Translations under genes and position numbers: made by a program | Shown here: piece after piece, positions 1-5,572 of the stretch | Layout of the letters: the number at the start of each line of letters is the position of its first letter | How positions within the stretch are numbered: the first letter of the stretch is position 1 | Source of the DNA: Candidatus Harrisonbacteria bacterium RIFOXYD1_FULL_40_9 | GTDB taxonomy: Bacteria > Patescibacteriota > Minisyncoccia > UBA6257 > XYD1-FULL-40-9 | Length of the DNA stretch: 5,572 bases | Assembly: GCA_001818015.1 (NCBI GenBank) | Contig: MHJO01000013.1 | Coordinates: 376-5,947, forward strand | Direction: 5' to 3' | The notes under the pieces: generated by a model | What the model was told of the DNA's origin: nothing | Database searches by the model: none | What the model saw: the letters and a program-made list of their open reading frames with translations, nothing else

Positions 1-585
1 GGAATGGGTGTTAAAAAACGCTGAACTTCTCTCGGGTGTTTGTCCATTTTGTGGCAAGGTGATGCCCGGATAAATACGCATCACTTTTTCCTCAGGAATA
101 TTAAAAGTGCGGATAATATCCGATTTTGTAAAATCGGAATCTGCAATGACCCGATCGGCACTCAATAATTGCCTTTTAATATTTTGCATTCTATGCCACA
201 CTCGATGCCTTAAAGAGAAAAAATAAGGATGATGAATGAATGAGAGATCGTGGACTGCAAGAATACGAGGGACATGAACAGTGAGATTATTAATATGTGG
301 ACTTATTACGATGTCCGGATTTGAATGCCGTTCAATACGAGGCCTATGGAATATATATTGTGCGCAATCAAAAATTTTATTTGGAATTCTTGGAGAATGA
401 AGAGTTATAAGAGGATCAGCTATCCATTCATGAGGCAAAGCTGCTTTCTTAAGCCCATTATAAAAAAGAATATAGCAATGCTCTCTTTTAAAGCGCAAAA
501 GATTATTGATAATAGAGCGGGTATAATATTCAATACCAGAAAATCCTCCACGAGATAATACACGAACATCAATAAGGATTCGCAT
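1..585 (-). CDS. Glycosyltransferase family 4 (GT4), N-terminal part, cut by the window edge
   Basis: The first 195 residues are present and the frame stays open to base 1, so the catalytic C-terminal half is missing. The protein begins MRILIDVRVLSRGGFSGIEYY, typical of the N-terminal Rossmann domain of GT-B fold GT4 enzymes: a first beta strand, then a Gly-rich loop and a G-[IV]-E-x-Y helix start. Further on come PDIVISPH (residues 90-97), VHDLSF (111-116), a helix with ADRVIADSDFTK (143-154) and KVMRIYPGI (167-175), all in the order usual for the family. GT4 enzymes move a sugar from a nucleotide-sugar donor to a glycan, lipid or protein at the inner face of the membrane; donor and acceptor cannot be read from this half. 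The ATG at 585 is chosen because it gives the canonical family N-terminus. A TAG-preceded in-frame ATG at 621 would add a hydrophobic stretch from inside a hairpin. No Shine-Dalgarno sequence is seen. The gene has its own consensus promoter, so it is probably not part of the chaperone operon. Confidence 0.92.
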   Translation of the reverse strand, partial: MRILIDVRVLSRGGFSGIEYYTRSIINNLLRFKREHCYILFYNGLKKAALPHEWIADPLITLHSPRIPNKIFDCAQYIFHRPRIERHSNPDIVISPHINNLTVHVPRILAVHDLSFIHHPYFFSLRHRVWHRMQNIKRQLLSADRVIADSDFTKSDIIRTFNIPEEKVMRIYPGITLPQNGQTPERSSAFFNTHS

Positions 586-599
586 CGAGTACAGTATAA

Positions 600-686
600 C
601 GAAAATGAGCCCAAAGAACATCTACATGATCGTTAAACGAACAAGTAGAATCTCGTTCTTTGGGCTCAAGGTATTCCTTTGTACTC
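600..686 (-). ncRNA. Structured leader RNA or small RNA with a long hairpin upstream of the glycosyltransferase gene
   Basis: Bases 606-619 (TGAGCCCAAAGAAC) and 655-668 are perfect inverted repeats, giving a 14-bp base stem. Above it is a lopsided internal loop: five bases (650-654, GAGAT on the minus strand) against one (620). Next come a 5-bp stem (621-625 with 645-649), a U-U mismatch, two pairs (627-643 and 628-642), another U-U mismatch, a 4-bp stem (630-633 with 637-640) and a 3-base loop (634-636). That makes 25 Watson-Crick pairs in 63 nt. A further possible closing stem pairs GAGTAC at 686-681, which is the predicted 5' end, with GTACTC at 592-587, directly before the start codon. 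The minus strand after the main hairpin reads ATTTTCGTT, a weak U-tract. The element could therefore be a regulatory leader or an independent sRNA with a poor terminator. I do not recognise its family; strand is inferred from the promoter. Confidence 0.55.
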
Positions 687-691
687 TTATT

Positions 692-720
692 ATTATAATA
701 TATAGATAATATTATGTCAA
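692..720 (-). promoter_or_regulatory. Perfect sigma70-type consensus promoter
   Basis: On the minus strand TTGACA (720-715) is followed by exactly 17 bases and TATAAT (697-692), matching the housekeeping consensus at all twelve positions with the ideal spacing. The spacer is entirely A/T apart from one C. Predicted transcription start is about 685-686, which leaves a leader of about 100 nt before the glycosyltransferase ATG at 585 and places the 606-668 hairpin inside it. CGAGTAC lies directly upstream of the -35 box and GAGTAC at the start site; such flanking repeats could be regulator contacts, but this is speculation. Confidence 0.88.
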
Positions 721-732
721 GTACTCGATTCC

Positions 733-769
733 AAAAATTAAAACAGGGCCTTGAAACCCCGTTTTAATT
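733..769 (-). terminator. Intrinsic terminator following dnaJ and the 782-862 RNA
   Basis: AATTAAAAC (736-744) pairs with GTTTTAATT (761-769). After one A/C mismatch (745 with 760), GGG (746-748) pairs with CCC (757-759), closing an 8-base loop. On the minus strand the stem runs into TTTTAATTTTTGG, with five U residues at 737-733. This is the likely 3' end of the chaperone operon and of any small RNA starting near 862. The A-rich left arm and the T-rich right arm mean it may also work weakly on the plus strand, but no plus-strand gene is present to need it. Confidence 0.8.
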
Positions 770-862
770 AACTACAGTACTGGTCCACGCATGCATTATA
801 GTGCAATGCGGTGCATATCGTACGCATACGTCCCGCATTACCCTATTCTGCCTACGCGAACC
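733..862 (-). ncRNA. Candidate structured RNA: 81-nt rod-like hairpin followed by the terminator
   Basis: Read on the minus strand, 862-850 pairs with 794-782 (12 of 13 positions, 3 of them G-U). Then 849-840 pairs with 804-795 (7 of 10, one G-U), and 839-833 pairs with 811-805 (7 of 7). After a 6-base bulge (832-827), 826-821 pairs with 817-812 (6 of 6, one G-U) around the loop CGA (820-818). The total is about 32 pairs in 81 nt. All five G-U pairs become A/C mismatches on the plus strand, so the fold is specific to minus-strand RNA. A 12-nt linker then leads into the terminator at 769-733. With a start at 862 the RNA would be about 130 nt; alternatively it is the 3' untranslated region of dnaJ. 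It does not look like a tRNA, and I do not see SRP RNA or tmRNA signatures. Family unknown. Confidence 0.55.
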
Positions 863-867
863 TATTT

Positions 868-896
868 AGAATATCAAATTAAATACAAGAGAACAA
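868..896 (-). promoter_or_regulatory. Possible extended -10 promoter for the 782-862 RNA
   Basis: On the minus strand TATTCT (873-868) matches four of six -10 bases and is preceded by TGA, giving the extended -10 TG dinucleotide at the right place. TTGTTC (896-891), three of six -35 bases, lies 17 bases upstream. The predicted start, six bases past the -10 box, is G862, exactly the first paired base of the hairpin. The boxes are weak and the local sequence is AT-rich, so a chance match is quite possible. Confidence 0.35.
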
Positions 897-918
897 CACA
901 AATATGTGGAAAAGATTC

Positions 919-1998
919 CTATAATTCTTTTTCAAAATCTTCGAGAGCCTTCTTTGCTTTTGGATTAAGTTTTCCGGGAAATTTAAGATCGAATTCAATA
1001 AGTAAATCTCCTCTGCCACCCATATTGAAATGAGGCATGCCTTCTCCTGAAGCTCTGAAAGGTTCCCGAATATTAATTGACGAAGGAATCTCAAGTGCAC
1101 GCTTCTCTCCTGTGATAGTAGGAATTTCAACTTTCTTGCCCAAAAGAATATCCGTTACATTAATTGGTTTTTTGATATAAAGATTATCGCCCTCGCGTCT
1201 AAAAATTGAATGTGGTCGTATCATAATACGCACATACAAATCTCCAGCTTCTGCCCCATGACTCCCATCTTCCCCTGCGCCTTTAATTTTAATAATCTGA
1301 CCATTCTGAACTCCTTGACGAATATCAACCTGCACTACACGCTCGCCTATCACTCGCCCTGCGGATTTACAGGAAGCACATGGCTTTTTTGGAATCATTC
1401 CCGAACCATTACATTCCTTACACTGCTTTACCTGAGAGAACGATCCAAAAAACGAATTGCGCGCCTCACGAATTTCACCCCTTCCTCCACAGTGAGCACA
1501 CTCAGACGTTCCCGCTTTTGGATCATGCCCCATACCCTTACACGATTCACATACACGAAGCACAGTAAATTTTATTTTTTTCTCTAGTGGCTTAAACGCT
1601 TCCTCAAGTGTTATTTCCTGCATAATCTCAATATCGCCACCTCTATTATACGTGCGCCTTTTTTGCTTCACTCCCAAGCCTTCAAAAAATGCATCGAATA
1701 CATCATTAAGGTTTCCAAAATCTCCAAAAGAGAATTCGAATCCCATTTGATTCGGATCGAATCCCTGCCCGCCAGGAAACCCGCTTCCTTCAAATACCTG
1801 GCCAAAATTATCGTACTGAGCACGCTTTTCTTTATTGGAGAGAATTTGATACGCCTCGTTTATTTCCTTAAATTTCTTCTCATCTCCATGAGGTCTGTCA
1901 GGATGATGCTCATGTGCTAATTTTCGGTATGCTTTTTTAATCTCGTCCTCAGTGGCGCCCTTCGTAACTCCTAGAATTTTGTAATAATCTTTAGACAT
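919..1998 (-). CDS. dnaJ: Molecular chaperone DnaJ (type I Hsp40)
   Basis: This complete 359-residue co-chaperone binds unfolded clients, hands them to DnaK and stimulates its ATPase in the cytoplasm. Residues 1-67 are the J domain, with the HPD tripeptide at 32-34 and the [10 protein letters not shown] helix at 44-53. Residues 68-110 form a Gly/Phe-rich linker. The zinc-binding region has four Cys pairs: C150/C153, C167/C170, C193/C196 and C207/C210. The first three follow CxxCxGxG, but the last reads CASCKSAG and has lost its first Gly. The two C-terminal beta domains follow, including GDLYVRI (252-258) and GRGDLLIEF (328-336). The length is slightly below the roughly 375 residues of typical type I DnaJ. 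The ATG at 1998 gives the standard [10 protein letters not shown] start. It lies 14 bases past the membrane-protein stop, and the nearest GGAG is 17 bases upstream, too far to be a normal ribosome site. It is the last gene of the chaperone operon. Confidence 0.98.
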   Translation of the reverse strand: MSKDYYKILGVTKGATEDEIKKAYRKLAHEHHPDRPHGDEKKFKEINEAYQILSNKEKRAQYDNFGQVFEGSGFPGGQGFDPNQMGFEFSFGDFGNLNDVFDAFFEGLGVKQKRRTYNRGGDIEIMQEITLEEAFKPLEKKIKFTVLRVCESCKGMGHDPKAGTSECAHCGGRGEIREARNSFFGSFSQVKQCKECNGSGMIPKKPCASCKSAGRVIGERVVQVDIRQGVQNGQIIKIKGAGEDGSHGAEAGDLYVRIMIRPHSIFRREGDNLYIKKPINVTDILLGKKVEIPTITGEKRALEIPSSINIREPFRASGEGMPHFNMGGRGDLLIEFDLKFPGKLNPKAKKALEDFEKEL

Positions 1999-2012
1999 AA
2001 GTTATATATTCA

Positions 2013-3002
2013 TTACTCCATAAGAACGACTTCCTTACTTTTTTGTTCTGAAATTACAGCAATGAAATTTACTGCGATCAGTAATTCATATATCAAAAAG
2101 GCAAAAAGTGCAACTATAAAGTTAAATAATGGTGCAATTCCCCTTATAAGCAAGAATAAGGTCAAGAACGCGGCACCAATAAAATAAGTATTCCTATCTT
2201 TCTCGGCATTTTTTATAAACACATTAAAGCTCTCCGCGAGCACCTCCGAAAGCTTTTCTTGGCCCCTTAACTGAATATGAAGAAATTCGGAAAGTTGCCC
2301 CCGCACCTCAACCACGACCTCATCAATCGCAGATTGAGGAGTATCCTCTGGAATTCCATATCGATCTCGCACAATACCATAAATAAGATCATTTACACTT
2401 ACTTGAGGGTGAAACTGGGGAATATAGCGTCCGATAATAAACGTCGTTGGCTTGATGAAATTCTGGGCCATTTGAGACGTAATATTGAAATCTTTGAAAT
2501 TATACACAAGGAATACTCCAAGAACTCCAAAAAGCACAAGTCCTGTCGCAGCTTTTCCCAGAACAACTCTTGCTCGTCCAAAAAATTTAATCGAGAGAGA
2601 CGATCCTTGATCTATAAACCCATAGACATACGCATACACAAAATAAAGAAGACTAAAGAGCACAAGCAAGAGAATGAGCCGCAATGAGTTAAAAATCATT
2701 CCCAAGAATGGAAGCGCAAGCATTGCAAACTCGAGGATCGCTACTCCAAGCACTGCTTTTTTAGTTTTCAGAATCAATGACTTAAGTACGATTCCAGAAA
2801 GCAACAAAGAGAGTGATGAGAAAAAAAGTATTCTCCATACCCCCCCTATATCGCTACCTACAAGCACCTTATTAAAACTATATCCCGAAAGAAGCGCCGC
2901 AAGCATTCCACATCCCACAAGCACTCCAAATTTCCAGTTTATGGTGTCGGCATACACAACGTCACGACGTATGTTATTCTGCAACGATGATTGGTTGATC
3001 AC
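2013..3002 (-). CDS. Multi-pass membrane protein of unknown function inside the dnaK-dnaJ operon
   Basis: I do not recognise this 329-residue protein. Hydrophobic segments lie at about residues 24-42, 55-75, 84-104, 107-129, 150-168, 271-288 and 291-316, suggesting seven membrane spans. The basic loops KTKK (79-82) and KFFGRARVVLGK (139-150) argue for a cytoplasmic N-terminus by the positive-inside rule. That would place residues 169-270, a mostly soluble stretch with a charged, probably helical part (222-270), outside the membrane. No Cys pairs, nucleotide-binding loop or protease motif is evident. The start is a GTG at 3002-3000 that directly abuts the dnaK stop (TAAGTG) with no Shine-Dalgarno site, so translation is probably coupled to dnaK. 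A later start cannot be excluded, for example the GTG at codon 16. Its place between dnaK and dnaJ suggests co-expression under heat or envelope stress; a role as a stress sensor or membrane quality-control factor is only a guess. Confidence 0.88.
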   Translation of the reverse strand: MINQSSLQNNIRRDVVYADTINWKFGVLVGCGMLAALLSGYSFNKVLVGSDIGGVWRILFFSSLSLLLSGIVLKSLILKTKKAVLGVAILEFAMLALPFLGMIFNSLRLILLLVLFSLLYFVYAYVYGFIDQGSSLSIKFFGRARVVLGKAATGLVLFGVLGVFLVYNFKDFNITSQMAQNFIKPTTFIIGRYIPQFHPQVSVNDLIYGIVRDRYGIPEDTPQSAIDEVVVEVRGQLSEFLHIQLRGQEKLSEVLAESFNVFIKNAEKDRNTYFIGAAFLTLFLLIRGIAPLFNFIVALFAFLIYELLIAVNFIAVISEQKSKEVVLME

Positions 3003-4850
3003 TTAGTTTTCTTTTTTCTCTTCAGTTTTTTCTCCTTCGGCACCTTTATCTTTATTATATAATGAAGCGCCGATCTTCTGAAGCTCCTCTGAAAGTCCTT
3101 CTATTGCGTTTTTTATAAGAGCAACGTCATCCTTATCTTTCACCTGTTTTAAATCATTCACTTTTCCAGTGACACTTTGATGAAGTTCGGCAGAAATTTT
3201 ACCTTCTGCTTCCTTTAATGATTTTTCTGCAACATACACAAGATTTTCTGCCTGATTACGAGCCTCTATAAGCTCACGTTTTTTATTATCTTCATCGGCA
3301 TGTTGCATTGCCTCGTTTTTTAAGCGTTCGATTTCCTCCTTAGAAAGAGACGTTGATGCTTCAATCTTCACTGACTGACTCTTCCCCGATGCTTTGTCTT
3401 TTGCCGACACGCTCAAAATTCCATTTGCATCAATATCGAAACTTACCTCCACTTGTGGTACTCCCCGTGGAGCAGGAGGAATTCCATCCAGAATAAATCG
3501 CGCAAGTGTTTTATTATCAGAAGCCATCTGACGCTCTCCTTGAAGCACGTGGATTTCAACTGAAGGCTGATTATCAGAGGCCGTAGAAAATACCTGGGAT
3601 TTTGCTGTAGGAACAGTCGTGTTTTTAGGAATCATAGGAGTCGCAATACCCCCCAATGTTTCAATGCTAAGAGTAAGCGGAGTAACATCCAAAAGGAGTA
3701 CATCCTTTACGTCACCCTGCAAAATTCCAGCCTGAACAGCAGCTCCAATCGCCACCACTTCATCAGGATTGATACCTCGATGTGGATCTTTTTGAAAAAG
3801 CTTCTTTACCGCGTCTTGTATAGCCGGCATACGAGTTTGACCCCCCACAAGAATCACTTCATCAATTTCATTCATCTTAAATCCTGCTTCTTTGATGGTT
3901 TTTTCAGTGAGCATGACTGAGCGATCTACTTCAGAGCGCACAAGCTCTTCAAGCTTTGAACGACTAAGTTTCATTAAGAAATGCTTTGGGCCAGACGCAT
4001 CGGAACTTATATAAGGGATATTAATCTCAGTCTCGAATGCAGTCGAAAGTTCGTGTTTTGCGCGTTCCGCTGCTTCTTTTAAACGTTGTAGGGCAAGCGG
4101 ATCTCGAGACACATCCATGCCTTCTGCTTTTTTGTATTCAGTCGCAAGATATTCATTAATCTTTTTATCAAAATCATCGCCTCCAAGGTGCGTATCGCCT
4201 CCCGTTGCCTTTACCTCAACAGTATTATCACCAACCTCAAGCACGGACACATCAAATGTTCCACCTCCAAAATCATACACAACAATTTTTTCGTTTTTGC
4301 TCTTATCAAGACCATATGCAAGCGCAGCAGCAGTCGGTTCATTTAATATCCTTCGGACTTTAAGCCCCGCAATTTCTCCTGCATTTTTTGTTGCTTGCCT
4401 TTGACTATCATCAAAATACGCAGGCACAGTAATAACCGCCTCTTCAATTTTTTCTCCAAGCTTCGCTTCCGCATCAGCTTTCAACTTTGCAAGCACCATT
4501 GCAGAGATCTCTTCTGGCGTATACCATCTATCGCCCATCTTGATATCCACACCTCCGCTTTCCGATTGTCTAATATCATACGGCAACCACTTCTTGTCCT
4601 GTTGCACTACAGAATCAGAAAATTTCCTGCCAATCAGACGTTTTACAGAAAAAATCGTGTTTTTGGGATTAGTAATGGATTGCCTTTTTCCAAGAGTTCC
4701 CACAAAACGCTCATTTGCTTTACTGAGCGCAACAATCGAGGGCGTTGTCCTATTGCCTTCAACGTTTTCAATAATGCGAGGCGCACCACCTTCGATAATC
4801 GCCATCGCAGAGTTTGTTGTTCCTAAATCAATTCCTAATATTTTAGCCAT
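3003..4850 (-). CDS. dnaK: Chaperone protein DnaK (Hsp70)
   Basis: This complete 615-residue ATP-driven chaperone binds and releases exposed hydrophobic peptides with DnaJ and GrpE. The ATPase domain (about 1-380) starts with IDLGTTNS (7-14) and has the catalytic Lys K70, [14 protein letters not shown] (141-154) with the switch Pro143, [11 protein letters not shown] (170-180), [15 protein letters not shown] (193-207) with T198 at the autophosphorylation position, and [10 protein letters not shown] (333-342). The hydrophobic linker is [10 protein letters not shown] (383-392), followed by the beta-sandwich substrate domain and a helical lid (about 500-600). It ends in a short charged tail rich in Lys and Glu. 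The stretch at about 85-115 corresponds to the nucleotide-domain insert found in E. coli DnaK and missing in many Gram-positive homologues. The ATG at 4850 is the standard [10 protein letters not shown] start, 17 bases after the grpE stop, with an AT-only approach and no Shine-Dalgarno site. All expected ATPase motifs are intact. Confidence 0.99.
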   Translation of the reverse strand: MAKILGIDLGTTNSAMAIIEGGAPRIIENVEGNRTTPSIVALSKANERFVGTLGKRQSITNPKNTIFSVKRLIGRKFSDSVVQQDKKWLPYDIRQSESGGVDIKMGDRWYTPEEISAMVLAKLKADAEAKLGEKIEEAVITVPAYFDDSQRQATKNAGEIAGLKVRRILNEPTAAALAYGLDKSKNEKIVVYDFGGGTFDVSVLEVGDNTVEVKATGGDTHLGGDDFDKKINEYLATEYKKAEGMDVSRDPLALQRLKEAAERAKHELSTAFETEINIPYISSDASGPKHFLMKLSRSKLEELVRSEVDRSVMLTEKTIKEAGFKMNEIDEVILVGGQTRMPAIQDAVKKLFQKDPHRGINPDEVVAIGAAVQAGILQGDVKDVLLLDVTPLTLSIETLGGIATPMIPKNTTVPTAKSQVFSTASDNQPSVEIHVLQGERQMASDNKTLARFILDGIPPAPRGVPQVEVSFDIDANGILSVSAKDKASGKSQSVKIEASTSLSKEEIERLKNEAMQHADEDNKKRELIEARNQAENLVYVAEKSLKEAEGKISAELHQSVTGKVNDLKQVKDKDDVALIKNAIEGLSEELQKIGASLYNKDKGAEGEKTEEKKEN

Positions 4851-4867
4851 AGTTTTAATAAATATAA

Positions 4868-5353
4868 TTATTTTCCTTTTGCGACCTTCACGCGTGCAGG
4901 TCGAATTACTTTATCATATAACTTCCACCCTCGCTCGACTTCCTCAATTACTGTGCCAGGCGATTTATCAGACTCTATTTCCATAAGCACCTCGTGTTCG
5001 ACTGGATTAAATTCCTTTCCGATTGACTTAATTGATTCAAGCCCGTGTTCTTTTAAGACGTGTTCGAGCTGGGTTCGAGTCATAAGCACTCCTCTTAGCA
5101 TTACTGGATCCTTGCCCGAAGCCTCAAGAGATGCGATCGAAAGATCGAAGCTATCCATAACCGTCACGACATCTCGGAGAAGCCTTTCATTTCCAAATCT
5201 CATAATAGTTTCCGCCCGCTCCGCCTCGCCCTTTTTATAATTAATAAGTTCAGCTCGTGCCCTTTGCCACCCCTCAAGATATTCCTGTCGTTCTTTCTTT
5301 AACTTATCTACCTCACTTATGTCGTTATTACTAATTGGTGTTTCTTCGTTCAT
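4868..5353 (-). CDS. grpE: Nucleotide exchange factor GrpE
   Basis: This complete 161-residue protein acts as a dimer that opens the DnaK ATPase domain to release ADP. Residues 12-60 are charged and heptad-like, forming the long paired helix typical of GrpE (with [17 protein letters not shown] at 25-41). The helical-bundle region follows, then the compact beta domain that contacts DnaK. The family signature is clear: [10 protein letters not shown] (112-121), [20 protein letters not shown] (131-150) and RPARVKV (151-157). The N-terminal disordered tail is short, so the protein is shorter than the 197 residues of E. coli GrpE. The ATG at 5353 lies inside the 3' end of hrcA, giving a 23-base overlap in a different frame. 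There is no Shine-Dalgarno site upstream, so translation is probably coupled to hrcA. Confidence 0.97.
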   Translation of the reverse strand: MNEETPISNNDISEVDKLKKERQEYLEGWQRARAELINYKKGEAERAETIMRFGNERLLRDVVTVMDSFDLSIASLEASGKDPVMLRGVLMTRTQLEHVLKEHGLESIKSIGKEFNPVEHEVLMEIESDKSPGTVIEEVERGWKLYDKVIRPARVKVAKGK

Positions 5354-5572
5354 GATTAATAGTGTTAATATGTTGTTTTATTTTCGACAAGAATCCTAAA
5401 TTCGTTCTATAATTCATCCGTTTTGGCCCCACAAGCAGAATAAGGAAATCATCAAACGAATCAAGAATTACTGATAATGAATCATTTTTAAGAATAGGAT
5501 TTGATCCCACGAACACTCGGGGCTTATCACTGCCCTCATTATATATATCGTGGAGTACTGCCTCCAAATGCT
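5331..5572 (-). CDS. hrcA: Heat-inducible transcription repressor HrcA, C-terminal end, cut by the window edge
   Basis: Only about the last 79 residues are present; the N-terminal DNA-binding domain lies beyond the right edge. The frame is open to the edge, entering as H-L-E-A-V-L-H-D. The recognisable HrcA C-terminus is RVFVGSNPI (a match to the usual V-[YF]-[IV]-G-x-N/E-P-[IF] stretch), a beta segment SLSVIL, and LLVGPKRMNYRTNLGFLSKI, which corresponds to the conserved G-P-x-R-M-x-Y motif near the end of HrcA. Position directly before grpE-dnaK supports the call. HrcA dimers repress chaperone operons by binding CIRCE inverted repeats, and GroEL is needed for activity in well-studied species. 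No CIRCE site is visible in this window; it would be expected upstream of hrcA. The stop (TAG) is inside grpE. Confidence 0.9.
   Translation of the reverse strand, partial: HLEAVLHDIYNEGSDKPRVFVGSNPILKNDSLSVILDSFDDFLILLVGPKRMNYRTNLGFLSKIKQHINTINHERRNTN

Larger units (their letters stand above)
586..918. other. 333-base intergenic region between dnaJ and the glycosyltransferase gene
   Basis: No protein-coding frame here is credible. Short open frames exist, but they lack family resemblance and cross the structured elements. In minus-strand order the region holds a possible promoter (868-896), a long G-U-containing RNA hairpin (782-862), an intrinsic terminator (733-769), a perfect consensus promoter (692-720) and a second long hairpin (606-668). 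The elements are described in their own entries. Bases 897-918, next to the dnaJ stop, show nothing I can name. Confidence 0.8.

Noticed and set aside
325..558. A 77-residue plus-strand open frame
   Set aside because: It lies antisense inside the glycosyltransferase, with no recognisable protein features. The minus-strand frame has clear GT4 motifs.
586..621. In-frame extension of the glycosyltransferase from an ATG at 621
   Set aside because: It would start inside the hairpin stem directly after a TAG and add a hydrophobic dodecamer in front of the canonical MRILIDVR start of GT4 proteins. The ATG at 585 fits the family better.
793..809. A small hairpin GCATT-7 bases-AATGC, which would compete with the 805-839 stem like an attenuator
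   Set aside because: The longer fold of 782-862 uses the same bases in far more pairs, so the short alternative is probably incidental.
782..862. tRNA or SRP RNA identity for the intergenic hairpin
   Set aside because: There is no cloverleaf, no T-loop-like GTTCRA element in place and no conserved SRP apical-loop motif. The shape is a single long rod.
791..1033. An 80-residue plus-strand open frame crossing the intergenic region and the end of dnaJ
   Set aside because: It overlaps the RNA hairpin and antisense dnaJ, has no domain-like composition and no ribosome site.
4117..4986. Long plus-strand open frames opposite dnaK and grpE
   Set aside because: These are antisense shadows of strongly conserved genes; their translations show low-complexity Ser/Pro-rich sequence without family motifs.
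5080..5100. AGCACTC-like words resembling half of a CIRCE operator
   Set aside because: They lie inside coding sequence, with no matching GAGTGCT arm at nine-base spacing. The true CIRCE site should be upstream of hrcA, outside the window.

Overview
The window carries one strand-uniform block of genes, all on the minus strand. Read in the direction of transcription (right to left) it holds the end of hrcA, then grpE, dnaK, an unrecognised multi-pass membrane protein gene, dnaJ, a 333-base intergenic region and the first 195 codons of a family 4 glycosyltransferase that runs off the left edge. The heat-shock genes are packed tightly: hrcA and grpE overlap by 23 bases, grpE and dnaK are 17 bases apart, dnaK and the membrane protein abut, and dnaJ follows after 14 bases. 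This looks like a single HrcA-type chaperone operon.

The organism is a bacterium with AT-rich spacers. None of the five visible starts has a convincing Shine-Dalgarno sequence. The compact chaperone proteins, the extra membrane gene in the operon and the style of the GT4 protein are reminiscent of Patescibacteria/CPR genomes (Parcubacteria-like). That placement is inference from general resemblance, not a computed phylogeny.

The DnaK machine is complete apart from the truncated regulator. DnaJ delivers clients and stimulates ATP hydrolysis by DnaK, GrpE exchanges the nucleotide, and HrcA would repress the operon. The operator (CIRCE) and main promoter would lie beyond the right edge. The membrane protein has about seven hydrophobic segments and a roughly 100-residue non-membrane region, and I cannot assign it to a family.

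The 333-base gap between dnaJ and the glycosyltransferase (586-918) is the most interesting part. Reading leftward it holds: (i) a possible extended -10 promoter whose predicted start falls on the first base of (ii) an 81-nt near-continuous RNA hairpin with about 32 pairs, five of them G-U pairs that exist only in the minus-strand RNA; (iii) a good intrinsic terminator; (iv) an exact sigma70 consensus promoter (TTGACA, 17 bases, TATAAT); and (v) a second long hairpin with a perfect 14-bp base stem just before the glycosyltransferase start. The two hairpins look like one or two small structured RNAs that I do not recognise as any known family.
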